A DNA stretch of 64,000 nucleotides from Limnomonas spitsbergensis (taxonomy: Eukaryota; Chlorophyta; Chlorophyceae; Chlamydomonadales). The notes beneath the pieces are model-generated. The model was not told the origin of the DNA and ran no database searches. It saw only the letters and a program-made list of their open reading frames with translations. A program made the position numbers and the translations under genes. Positions 53,624 to 64,000 of this stretch are shown in pieces (the stretch's first letter is position 1; every line of letters begins with the position of its first letter). The stretch is from NCBI GenBank assembly GCA_037349105.1, contig JAYJMM010000041.1, positions 124,001 to 188,000 of the forward strand, read 5' to 3'.

Positions 53624-54290
53624 TCAATGACGTTACACCTCTGGGCCCTGCTCAAATCAGGCTCGGCCGTGTGGGAGCCTAACTAAAGAGTTGGGAGGAA
53701 AGATGGAAAGAAACACAGAAGGGGGCAGGACAAAAGAAAGGGGGAAGAGTGGGAAAAAAGTGATGGGACAAAACAAAAGGCTGGAAACACAAAATACAAA
53801 GGAAATTCCAACCTCTGAAAATGTCTACGCCTCAACAATATCTACCTCGTCGTCCACAAAGGCCAGGGCATCCCACCCAAGCCTGCCCCGGTATAACTCT
53901 AAAAGTCTCTAGCACCGTTCGGAGGACCTGCCCATCCCCGCTCTCTAAGTTGATCCTGCAAGCTGGGGCATTGAAAACAAGCATGCAGCGCGTCCTCCAC
54001 ATGGTCGCCGTCTACCCTAGCCCAACATTGCAGGCAGCAGCGTCTGTCACGCTGCTGACCACTGCGCCGTCCTCTAGTGTCAGCCGTGCTGACGGCGCCG
54101 GGCCGCAGCCGTAAGTTCGTGCGCACGCAACCACACTCCTTTCGGCTGGTGCGGCTACTGGCCTGCACCAGCACGGCGCCCGCCATAGATTGAAACCAGG
54201 TGCGGTAGGCTGCCGCAGACCTGTGTTCAGTGGCAGGATCTCTGGGGTCCCCTCTGCCAGCTGCATCCTGCTGCGCCCGCTCGTATGTGA
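53623..54290 (-). mobile_element. LINE-A fragment, minus orientation, 5'-truncated
   Basis: Starts at the terminus GTCAATGACGTTACACCTC and runs through the 3' UTR into codons for DPATEHRSAAAYRTWFQSMA, ECGCVRTNLRLRPGAVSTAD and CFQCPSLQDQLRERGWAGPP, about 75-80% like the LINE-A ORF by eye. It breaks at about 54290 and is followed by the segment shared with 13147-13297. Confidence 0.85.
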
Positions 54291-54297
54291 AGTTTTT

Positions 54298-54460
54298 TCG
54301 TGCAGTTTTTACAGTCCAACGGAGCATCACACTTGATGCATGGGACATGTAAACCGGTACAGGCACTTGATACACTAGGACAGAAAGCGAAAACCAGTGA
54401 CCCCCCTGGGCAAGCAACTAGCACACAACCACGACAGTGGCGTGGGAATGAACCCCATAG
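54298..54460. repeat. Segment shared with 13147-13297
   Basis: Begins GTTTTTACAGTCCAACGG and includes GAAAACCAGTGACCCCCC and GGGAATGAACCCC, as in the MFS 3' flank. It lies about 8 bp beyond the LINE-A break. Confidence 0.75.
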
Positions 54461-54539
54461 TGCAGAAGATAAGCCCCAGCCATAAAACATGACGTGGGTG
54501 CAAAAGAGTTCGATTGAGCACCGCCTAGAGAATTAGGGG

Positions 54540-57500
54540 GGAGACAGGAAATTTGGCAAAGTTTTGAGATGATTCTCTCTTTTCATCATACACTGAAAGA
54601 TAAAAGAACCAAATTTCTTCCAGAACACATATGCAGAATCCGCTGCATTTAGTTTGCCCCACACTCCATTTGCGTACCGTTTCATGGCCTCATCCTCGAC
54701 CTTTAGGAAATTATGGAAAGTAAGGTTAAACTGAAAAGGAAGGTCTGTATAGAATGGGCAGAAAATCATGTGAAGCTCATCCTCCCGACATTTAAGATTG
54801 CAACATCTTCAAATCCTCTCGCTACGAGGCACACAAGGTTTCTCAAAGCGCCCCGTCTCAACATTCAGCCAATGCGACCCCATCCGATACCGGGCTACAG
54901 CGAAAATTATATTAGGCTTCCTCAAATTGTACCAGAAAGTCTCCTTCACATCACGCTTAATTTGGAACCACTAAGAGAACGTAAACAATTTGAACCCCGA
55001 GCGTTCCGAGTCAGGAGTAGCACGTACTAACAGGGCCGTACGTGGCATATCCCTGGAATTTTTGGAAAGCCACTGATCCCTAGCTGAATTCACAATGACC
55101 TCAATATCCAAAGAGGTATTGGCTGAAGCAGTCAATAAATCAATACCCAGAGTCATCAATATCGTAGACAAAAAAGCAGCCCAACGAAGTGAAGTGCCAG
55201 CCTACGCCAAATCACAACTTTCCTGCATAGCCATTTTCACAAGGTCATCGTCAGGCCTCAGATTAATTATATTCCAGAAACTCAGGGTCTGCTGAAAAAG
55301 ACTTAAGATAAGGGGTTCACGGTGCAGTTCACTCATGAGAACAAACTCGGCCACAGACTTGCGAAGACCCAGACACTGTCTAAGGAACCCTTGTGAATTA
55401 CCTCCAAATCTCTAGAGAAACCAGTATCTGTCAAGCCGACTCCTTTCGCAAGGAGACCTGGTCCCCAAATTTCACACCCATAAAACAGAATAGGCTTCAC
55501 CAAAGAGTCAAAAATATGACATTTAATGTGAACATTGTGTATGTCAAGCTCATGACATCTCCGGACCATGGCATACAAAGCTGCCCTCCCCTTGTTGACA
55601 CAACGTCAACCTGCTCCCTTCATACCTTCTGCCTCATCAAATAACATACCCAAGTACATGAAAAAGGGCTTAATATCAAGAACGCTTCCGTCATAAGACA
55701 GAGATGCCAAATGACGGCAATATTTCTGGCTAAAAACTACTGCTTCAGATTTTTTTTTATTGACTGTCAAGGCATTGTGGCGACAAAAAATATGGAGAGC
55801 ATCAAGATCATCCGGCGATTCAGCGAATATCACCAGATCATCAGCATAAAGTAAAACTCTGACCAAAGCATGTGAAAGACGGGCGCCAATATCAGGGCAC
55901 TCACTTGCGACAAACTTCTCGAAACGGTCGATAAACAGGCCAAACAATAGAGGGGACAGCGGGTCTCCTTGTTTAACACCCATAAAGGAGGAGAAACTAT
56001 CTCCCAGTTTACCACCAACCCGTACACGGATTTTTACATCCTGATACAACTCCTTCAAACTTTCTAAAATCCGGCCGTGCACGCCCATGCTCTGTAAACT
56101 CCGCCACAGTAAATCTCTGTCAATGCAGTCATATGCCTTCCTAAAATCAATGAAGGCAGCAAAAGTCGTTTTTTTCTCCTAATGGTATTTTTCAATAATG
56201 TGGTTAAGAATGAAAGCATTATCAGGTGTTCCCCGTCCATGCCGAAAACCTGCCTGGCCATCGGCTCTGAAACCCTGACTTTCTGCCCAAGAATCAAGAC
56301 GCTGCAATAACACGAGGGAATATAATTTGTATACGGTAGGGTAGTTCCGACGGCAATACCCCTATAATCGTCTTTGATTGCAGGACTGCCCTTTGGCTTG
56401 GGTACTGGAACGAGTGCTCCGATGCCCCACTCCTTAGGGTAAACGTCTGCCAAAACTCTATTTAACAAAAACGTAATTTGATTTGCCAAAACATACTGCC
56501 GCTTCTCTTGAGAAAAAGCTCCCCTAGGAGTCACAAAAAACGCGTGTTTCAAAAACTACATAGGGACACCATCAACACCCGCAGACTTTCCATTCACAGC
56601 CTTTTCCTAAGTTTTCACAATCTCGGCTTCTGTAAAAACACAATTTAGGTGCTCTGCTTGAGAAAGATGAACTTCTGAAGGAAGCGGAAACAAACACGCC
56701 TGAATAGTCTCATCCCCAGCTTTGTGGCAATGCACATGCTCTGAAGGTTCAAACAGCTTTTTAAAGTATTCAGTCCAATCCCCCACATCTGTGAGGGGGC
56801 TGATCTTCCTGTTACTGCCATAAGCCAACAAAAAAATCTTAGGTTGGCACCGAAGATCTGACAGTAGATCTGCTGCTCGTACACCCTCCCATTCACGCTT
56901 GATAGCCTGAGTTATACGTCGATATTCCTTAATGGCCAACTTAACCTCTCCTGAACCAGCACCCCAAAACTGGGCAGCCTCTTAACAAGTTTTCCTAGCA
57001 GCTTTGCACGGGTCATCATACCAAGTATTGCAAGGCCTATCCTGCTTGATAACTTAAGACTCGTTGGGATAGCAAGCAACTTTACCCTGCGATTTATGTA
57101 AATCCATAAGGGCACACTCAATAGCCATTTTTTTTTTGGGGGGGGGGGGGGGAGACTTCATGCACTGATGCAGAAAGGTGATACATGGCTCCAAAATGTT
57201 CCGCCACCGAGGCAGACGTACCTAAGTTTGTAACGTAAAAATCCCTACTATCCGGGTTCCATCTGTAAACTACGTCACGAGCCTGCTTCATAGTCACATC
57301 GTTTCCCTGCAAGGTTCCTTTTTCCCTCCCAGCAAACGCGGTTGGCTCCAAGGCGGGCCGGCTAAAAGTAAGGAAAATAGGAACATGGTCAAACCTACCC
57401 CCATCAGCACGTCCAGGGGTACTGGCACATTGAGATACCTGCATATCACATCCAGGCTTGATGGCCCCTGTCATATGAAAAATAAGGGACGGGGTTGATA

Positions 57501-57640
57501 TGAAATAGTCAATGGCACTGCAAGCACCAGCATTCTTGCCATGTTGGAAATAGGTAAAAATACCTTCAATATCCCCAGACAACCTTCCATTCAGGATAAC
57601 CAAACCTTGATCTTTGCACATCTCTATCAAATTTTCCCAT
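54540..57640 (-). pseudogene. LINE-B: decayed non-LTR retrotransposon (endonuclease and RT)
   Basis: Minus-strand frames in order: the C-terminal half of an APE-type endonuclease (57630-57118: LVILNGRLSGDIEGIFTYFQ, SAIDYFISTP, DHVPIFLTF), a linker (56939-56607), RT N-terminal part (56552-56064: VPVPKPKGSPAIKDDYRGIA) and RT core (56088-55606: MGVKQGDPLSPLLFGLFIDR, VLLYADDLVIFAESPDDLDA). A post-RT segment follows (55578-55333: LVKPILFYGCEIWGPGLLAK), then a tail to about 54533. Frameshifts and stops lie between each block, so it is dead. A T/G homopolymer near 57130 marks one break. Distinct from LINE-A. Confidence 0.88.
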
Positions 57641-57711
57641 TAGGATTAACCACCCTGTCCTCATTATGTCTAGGCGGGAAAGCGCGCGCACACGCATGCA
57701 AGTCTGACGCA

Positions 57712-57737
57712 GGGCCCAGAGGTGTAATGTCATTGAC
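57712..57737 (+). mobile_element. LINE-A 3'-terminal fragment
   Basis: GGGCCCAGAGGTGTAATG then TCATTGAC, the LINE-A terminus, lies just beyond the LINE-B endonuclease end. Upstream extent and target duplication are unclear. Confidence 0.6.
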
Positions 57738-59917
57738 TTGGTAGATAGCCATCCAGGCAATGCTGGGACAACTTTGTCAGGAAGGCAACCAAGCTCCGTG
57801 GGGGGCACGAGTATGCATAAGAGGGCGGTAGGTGGAGGTCACACAAATAATTACGCCACATCTCCCATAGCAAGGGTGCAGTGCTGGGCCAGTCGGCATA
57901 GCGTAAGTTAGTACCAGAATATAACGAGGAGTCGCCTCCCTACCCCTTCCTTTCCCCTGACACGTGCTCTAGTCTTTTCTCCTTCAGGCGACCTCCTGGA
58001 CAAGGGGAGGGCACAGAACACAGTGATGAGCAATCAGTGATGAGCAATCAGTGATGAGCAGCCAGACAGCTATTTGAAGGGGCTGCAAGAAGGACAGCAA
58101 CTGGATATATACCTGGAATGACGCCCCGGAGTTTCGGGTTCCGGGTTCAAGATTCAGTGTTAACAAAACTAGAAGCCGATACAAAGCCATATTGGGCTCT
58201 ACATGACTGCCGGGAAACAGGCTTCTTTACTTCTAAGACACCGGTACGGCAATAAATGCCGGCAGTTGCATGCTATTGGTTAAAATGAGTCACCACGTGT
58301 CCAGACCTTCATTTCTGATAGCAAACCGTAAATGTCTTTTGCCTTCGCGTGATGCAATTAATTTCTTAATTCTTAGTTTTTTTAACCGTATGGTCAAACA
58401 GTGATGTTTTGAAGGCGCAGGGCCCGTCAATACTATTATCTTGATCCGTGAAGCCTTTTAATTTTTTTTTATGCCAGCGAGGTAAGGCAATTGCAGTGGA
58501 AACCCTGAATACCCCCCTCCCCTGCCCCAAATTGGCTGGTGGGAATGCATACAATGTGATGATAATAATACTGGTACCGGTGTGGGGAATTGGGAATGTG
58601 TGGAGATTTTTTATGGTGCTGGCTCGCAGAAGCAAGATCTTTAAAATTTAAATCATGCCGTAGTACGGGTTTAACTCTGCTTTGAATTAATTATTTGGGG
58701 GTGCGCGGAGTACATGCGCGATAGAATAATAATTAGGAACTCTTTTTGGGGGTGCACGGAGTAGTGTTTCCGGCACCTAATATCAAAACATTTAGCTGCG
58801 CGTGCGCGGCGTAGGGTACTTTTGCCTGCGCGGTAAATTTCATCCATTTGTTCTCAAAAGGGGTGCGCAGACCCTATCCAGTTTTACGGCTTATCAAGCC
58901 GCGCGACTCTTAAATGATTAAATAATAAAAACGCGTGCTACCGTATTTCGCGCTGGTTAAATTAACATAAACGATGCGAAGGCAAAGGACGTTTACGGTA
59001 CCAGTATGAACCTACTAATTGCATTCACTGCCCGTTCACGACATTGGCCACCAATGCCCGGCAGCATGGCCTGGCTGCTGGTACTCCGAGGTAACCTGGG
59101 CTCCAGCGGCACACAGAGAGCTCCATGCCAATGGTTCGAGGGGACCACTGAAGACTGGGGAGGCATGTCTAATGATGATTTCAAGGATCCGGCGATAACA
59201 CGTACAGGGCTGGAGGCTGGTCTGGTTTCTGATTAGAAATTGAAATTGTGTCCACAAAAGTGCAGCGCCATGAGCAGCACCAGGATATAACAATATGACA
59301 AACAGACATTATCATGGATTCATACGTTCAACAGGCAAGTGTGACTCCAAATTATGAAGGAGCTTCAGTATGGAAAACTAGAAACTGCAAGCAGAGTTGC
59401 AGAAAGTAATACGGTACTTTTATATTTATTGGCAATAAAGTTAAGACAAAAGTACATGGCTTTTCCTAGCATACACGAAAGTGTACACCATGCGAGGAAC
59501 AGATGCCAGTCATCATGAGTCTCCATGAAAGATCTTCGATTATCATCGTGTGCCAATACCGGTGTCACCTGTGATGATGTAGCATCCTGCATTCCCGCTT
59601 GGCCCCACTTAGTGGGGGGACAGGGTGTAGGTAGGGAGCATCCAATCACAATAGGCTTGCGGTAGGTCCTAGCTTCCTGGGTTGGCCATTGACATCCAAT
59701 GTTACTGGCAATGCACAGCCAGGACATTCGTCAAATCTAAGCAGAAATGCCTTCAGTTGTCGAAACTATTCGTATCCATAGATCCAACCGTAAAATCGCT
59801 GAGCTCCCAAATTGGGGGGTGTGCCGTACGTGTCGGTTGATGTACCAGTGGGATCTCCCAATATCAACCCCGAGTCTCCTTAGTTCAAGCATTTCCCTCT
59901 TTCTACAGCTAACAATA
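57738..59917. other. Intergenic upstream of the LHC gene
   Basis: 2.2 kb without a recognised gene. Short direct repeats include GTGATGAGCAATCA at 58020-58050 and GGGGGTGCxCGGAGTA at about 58687 and 58748. The LHC promoter should lie near the right end. Confidence 0.4.
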
Positions 59918-61741
59918 ATGGCATTCGCGGTTTCCTCCAAGGCCCAGGCCTCCGTGTCTCGCGTGCAGAAGGTGATTATGGTGGGGCGTCGGTTCAAGTC
60001 GGTGTTCGTGGTCTGAACCTTGGCCATCGCAATTCACAGGCTTCCAGGTCCAGGACCGTGAAGGTTAATGCTGCCATGCAGCAGAACTATCTGCCCGGCA
60101 GCGTGCGCCCTGCTTACCTAGACGGCTCCATGGCTGGAGAGTGAGTTGACAAAATCGGAAGCGATGTGATCTGAAGGACGCCGTTCTGACGATTTGCGCA
60201 ATTTTGAAACATCCCTGTTAGTATTGAATATCGTCGGCATGTTCCTCTATCGCAGCTTCGGGTTCGACCCCCTTGGCTTGGGCAACGCTGGCCCCGAGGC
60301 TCTCCGTTGGTAAGTTTCCCTCTCGTTGTCTGTCACACTATTGTATGCCGAGATTGAGGCAGTCTCTCTCAGTACTGATTCTCCGTTATTTCTTTGCCGG
60401 CAGGTACCAGCAGGCTGAGCTGGTGCATGGTCGTACCGCCATGACCGCCGTCGCTGGAATTATCATCCCAGGGGTGAGCGCCGATCACAATCGCAGCAGA
60501 GCAGATTTAACATCAGCATGTATAAGCATCCACATTTCTGGCGGTTCAAAGATCTGGTATTGAAATTCAACAATTTGTGTGTGTTGACAGCTGCTCAAGA
60601 AGGCCGGTGTCCTGGATATCCCCGAGTGGTACGACGCTGGAAAGGCTTACATCGAGAGCCCGAATGCCATTCCATTTGGTAAGGCATGATAGAAAGCACC
60701 TTCATCAGGATCCATTGTATGAGGTGCACGCTTCAGTAGCCTAGATCTGCACTCCCATCTTCCCACCCCTCCATGCTGACACTCCTCCACCATGCACAGG
60801 GCCCTTGCTTTTTGTGAACTTCATCATGACCCACTTCGTTGAGGTCAAGAGGTGGCAGGACTTCCGCAAGCCACAGAGCCAGGGCGAGGCAGGGTCCTTC
60901 TTTGGCTTTGAGGGGGCAATGAAGTTCAGCGGCGACAACGGTGAGTCATCGTTTTCTACGAAGGCAGCAGCTGAAGTGTCAAAAAGTGGACAACAGTGAG
61001 AAAATTCATGTTCATCACGACATCAAGGATGCTAGCTTGGGCCTGTGCTTCAGCCTTGGAACCAGTGCTAGGTCAAGCTCGTATGATTGTGCCGTCAGCA
61101 TAGCGACCGTCTCCAACAAAAAGTCTTGAAAGCTCTATCCTGTCGCTCCCCTACCATCTATTCCGTTATTCTCTCCTCCCTACTAACAGGTTACCCCGGT
61201 GGCCCCTTCGACCCCTTCAACCTGACGGCTGAGGCTGCTGAGGACTGGAAGCTTAAGGAGATCAAGAACGGACGCTTGGCCATGCTGGCCTTCGTTGGCT
61301 TTCTTGCACAGCACGCTGCCACTGGAAAGGGGCCCATCGACAACCTGGTTGATGTGAGAACTTGCTTGAGAAAGTAGTTTTTGCAGGGGCTACTGCACCC
61401 CATTGGCGCCTTCTCCAGATCCAGACATTTGGGAGCCGGAGGAAATGCCAGTGATGGTCGAAATATGGTGCAGTACATCTGGTGCTGAGTTGGACGGGCT
61501 TGCCACTGAAGGTGCCTGTTGAGGTGGATATGTGTGAAATGGTGCATATCTCATGTTCAGGAGCACACTGTATGACTCACTTTCCTTGGCTTCAATCCAT
61601 AGCCTAAGCTCCCTGAGTCTCACTTGTTCTATGTGCTGCAAATCTGACGTTCCTCCCTTTTTCCACTCGCAGCACTTGAAGGACCCCTTCCACCAGACCT
61701 TCGCAGAGAATGCCTACTCCATTCCTTTCATCACTCTGTAA
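59918..61741 (+). CDS. Light-harvesting chlorophyll a/b-binding protein (LHCA-like)
   Basis: Thylakoid antenna protein binding chlorophylls a and b. Exons 59918-59971, 60040-60140, 60256-60309, 60404-60473, 60591-60678, 60800-60940, 61190-61353 and 61673-61741 give 246 residues. Residues 1 to about 38 ([18 protein letters not shown] onward) form a Ser/Ala/basic transit peptide. Then [11 protein letters not shown]; helix B with [20 protein letters not shown] (chlorophyll-binding Glu, His and Arg); [20 protein letters not shown] (helix C); [12 protein letters not shown]; and [19 protein letters not shown] (helix A, ExxNGRLAM). It ends [19 protein letters not shown]. The [15 protein letters not shown] stretch and the short C-terminus point to photosystem I LHCA rather than LHCB, but the subtype cannot be fixed by eye. 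All introns are GT-AG; the first is only 68 bp. Confidence 0.95.
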
Positions 61742-62934
61742 AGGAGCAAAGCAGACGAATTGAGTCATGGTGAGCGATCCAACCCTGTTGTTGTTTTCTT
61801 TGAAGCCAACTAGTGCAAACTAAAGATGATTCTTCTGCAAGAACATGTTACAAGGTTGTTCATACAAAAACACAATTTGTGTGTCCTCCTCTCATCCGCC
61901 TCTCTCATGTCTTGTTGCTCCAGGTAGTTTTGGACCACTGTCAGCAATTGATGAGCGATCATGAGCTTACTTGGACATCAGTGGAAAGAACGCCATGCTC
62001 CTCAAGGCTATGGGACTGCGAGGATAGTCCCTTTGTAACATCTTCGGCGACGCCCTTTTCTTTTGATTTTTTTTTGTTCCTGGAAAGTGTGCGGAGTGTA
62101 TATTGTTTGAGGTTATGGAGAGCAAGTTTGCAGGGAGGCCCTCAGGGGCTGGCAGTAGGCAGGTCGGTGCCCAAGTGCACCTCCATAATGAGGGTTTTGA
62201 GACAACAGATATAGTAGCTGATTGTGGGACATAGGGCATACCGACATACGCATGCCAACCGTTTTAATTTCGGATACGTTTCGCCCAAATTTGTGGGCTA
62301 CGTTTTGGTTTGGTGATGTCCTCAACCATGTAATTGGTTACTGACCCAACAATTCCCATCATTGCAATGCAGAAGAGTAAGTGCTCCTTACCTCAGCAGC
62401 TGAGAATCATGGTTGCAACTGATATGGACATTTTCCACATGCGAGGTGGGGGACTGGTGGGGCCAACAAGTTTTCTTCTACGCAGAGGTCGTTGTAAGAG
62501 GGCAGCAAAATATAAATTCCACAGCTTTGACTACCAAGGATTCAACCCTCAGTCGAATGATTTCGAATTGTTGATTAACATCACATGATCACCGAGTATG
62601 TCATGACACAACATTATGCCCCCCAGCACGCCAGTTTGGCATGGAGCAGCTCCGAAGACAAGATAACTTTTCCCCACTTTTTCAGCCCATTCCTGCGAAG
62701 GAGGGGGGCACAAAAGAAAATCAAACACCCCATCCTTTTAAAAATGTCAAACGACCCCTGGCTACCTCCCGCCTCCGGGTCCTAGTATAAAACGGGGCCA
62801 ATTTCAATCAGCTCATCAGTGCGCTTCTAATGGTGTCTGTTTATATACATGGTTCATAAATATCAAGCGGTGAAACGAAAGGACTCCCACATGAGTGGTA
62901 CCAAACTAGCATCTAACTTGAGCGTGTTGATGTA
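61742..62934. other. LHC 3' region and gap
   Basis: A GTGAGC...CTCCAG interval (61769-61923) could be a 3'-UTR intron. TGTAAC near 62034 is a candidate poly(A) site. At 62705-62740 there is a relative of the TIR end seen at 30060. No gene seen. Confidence 0.4.
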
Positions 62935-63776
62935 CTACTTGGAGGTGATAATTCTGCTCCACCCGCTGAGCTGAATCTTGATGACGTTCCAGAACACTGT
63001 CTGGACCCAGGCTTGGAAGTCGTAGTACAGGACTGTAGATATGAACTTGGTGCCGCCTCCAGGAGCTCTGAACATAACGAACAGAATGTGCGCTGACTTG
63101 CTGACGAGCACCAGCAGTTCGCTTATAGAGCACTCCACTCCGGTGATTGGCATCAGCAGCCCATGCATGGCTGTACTGAGCAGGCGGGCGCGCTGGAGCT
63201 GGGACACCCTTGGGGGTGCTGAGTGGCAAACTCCTCGTCCAGCTTGAGTTGCCGACCGCCGTCGAGCAGCCGGCAGGTCACCGGCACATTCTGCTTGTCC
63301 AAGGGGTTGAACATAGCTGAGATGAAAGGCTCCCCATACCCGCTAGCTCTGAAGAGAACCATGACGTCAGCACGCCCCACACTGTCTCCCAGAATTGCCA
63401 TGGAAAGCTCTCGCAACACCACAATATCGTGAGTTGCTTGGGTTGCTAAATCCGGAGATAGGAGCTGCTGCTGCGGGCTCTCGGGTGTAGCCTCAGCAGC
63501 AGGACCAGCAGCTGCTGCAAGAGCGAGAGGCTCGGCGACAGCCGCTTGCTCGACAGCAGCAGGAGCAGCAGAGGCAGTAGGAGCAATAGGTGCGGGATTA
63601 GCAGGAGTAAAAGAGGAGTATAATGATGTGATTGTGCGCTGTCGCTCCGTCAAGTTCTCCCTGGCCAGCTTCTCAGCTCCTCTCTTGCACTCATACCCTT
63701 GTTGGTGATTCCTTGGGGCCACTGCGTTGTCTGTGAATTTTGAGACCTTCAAACAATGCTCGCAGCAGGTTGTCAT
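62935..63776 (-). pseudogene. Unrecognised protein with an apparent frameshift
   Basis: The minus strand from 63776 encodes a Cys-bearing start (MTTCCEHCLKVSKF), an Ala/Pro-rich linker (63600-63480), and a globular part with HDIVVLRELSMAILGDSVGR and ISAMFNPLDKQNVPV. This frame ends at 63153. The coding look continues in another frame from about 63207 (LLSTAMHGLLMPITGVECSI, FQAWVQTVFWNVIKIQLSGW) to a stop at 62935. The change of frame falls near CACCCCCAAGGG (about 63205-63216), so it may be a real indel, a short intron or a sequencing error. The family was not recognised. The N-terminus may extend into an upstream overlapping frame (63945-63691) with more cysteines. Confidence 0.4.
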
Positions 63777-64000
63777 TGCTTAATTCATAGCAATTACCAA
63801 TGCAGCTACACCGTTTGAGTCCATAATGGGCGTACGCACAACGGTGCATGGGTTCTGGAGCCATGACACCCCCCATGCCGAAATTGCATGCCAGGACGGG
63901 TCTGGTATTGTGTGTGGGAATTTTTACGTCGAATATCTGTAGCAAGTGTAATGCAGCGGTGTAGCTATCGTTTCAATCTGATGTTTAGAAAAAGATGTTC
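63777..64000. other. Right edge of window
   Basis: A minus-strand frame (63945-63691) with CNFGMGGVMAPEPMHRCAYA and CSCIGNCYELSND overlaps the start of the previous feature and may be its first exon. Nothing else is visible. Confidence 0.25.

Noticed and set aside
58993..59293. Opposed short frames upstream of the LHC gene
   Set aside because: No domain, no exon-like boundaries; treated as promoter-proximal non-coding DNA.

Overview
The window is nuclear DNA from a green alga, most likely a chlorophyte. It is of moderate GC content and its genes are rich in spliceosomal introns. The gene set includes a nucleus-encoded light-harvesting chlorophyll a/b protein with a plastid transit peptide, a plant-type glycerol-3-phosphate acyltransferase 9 (GPAT9), a RuBisCO-methyltransferase-like SET protein, a eukaryotic CDC45 and cytosolic ribosomal protein eS8. 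Short TTTAGGG-type telomere-like tracts fit this, but the genus cannot be read from the sequence.

Layout. (1) 1-3893, minus: cytosolic-type threonyl-tRNA synthetase, 450 residues from its start, running off the left edge. (2) 4161-6867, plus: SET-domain methyltransferase, divergent from the synthetase across a 267-bp gap. (3) 7550-12319, plus: CDC45, 12 exons. (4) 13334-21064, minus: 12-TM sugar/metabolite-H+ symporter-like MFS transporter, 8 exons, with its introns full of minisatellites. (5) 21352-26210, plus: GPAT9, 8 exons, divergent from the transporter. (6) About 28258-37656, plus: phosphoinositide-specific phospholipase C with EF-hand, X, Y and C2 parts. One intron holds a 240-bp purine tract and a 430-bp CTG-type repeat. 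(7) 37657-50880: a repeat-dominated block with remnants of a DNA-methyltransferase-bearing mobile element, a young 5'-truncated LINE (LINE-A) and minisatellites. (8) 50883-52366, plus: ribosomal protein eS8. (9) 52367-59900: nested LINE-A and LINE-B remnants. (10) 59918-61741, plus: LHC protein. (11) 62935-63776, minus: an unrecognised, frameshifted protein.

The genes are unrelated housekeeping functions (translation, DNA replication, lipid synthesis and signalling, photosynthesis) and do not form a pathway. The exon models given here are phase-consistent: total coding lengths divide by three for the SET protein, CDC45, MFS, GPAT9, eS8 and LHC, and for the visible parts of the synthetase and the X-to-C2 part of the phospholipase.

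The more unusual material lies in the non-coding DNA. It includes: a GPAT9 intron whose 3' splice site is tandemly repeated in a 54-bp in-frame unit; a 182-192 bp hAT-type MITE family, one copy with a perfect 8-bp target duplication; a LINE family whose 3' end is found from nearly 1.9 kb down to a 24-bp insert flanked by target duplications; a SINE-like family sharing that LINE 3' end; and a cytosine-C5 methyltransferase fossil. No unambiguous new multi-gene system was found.
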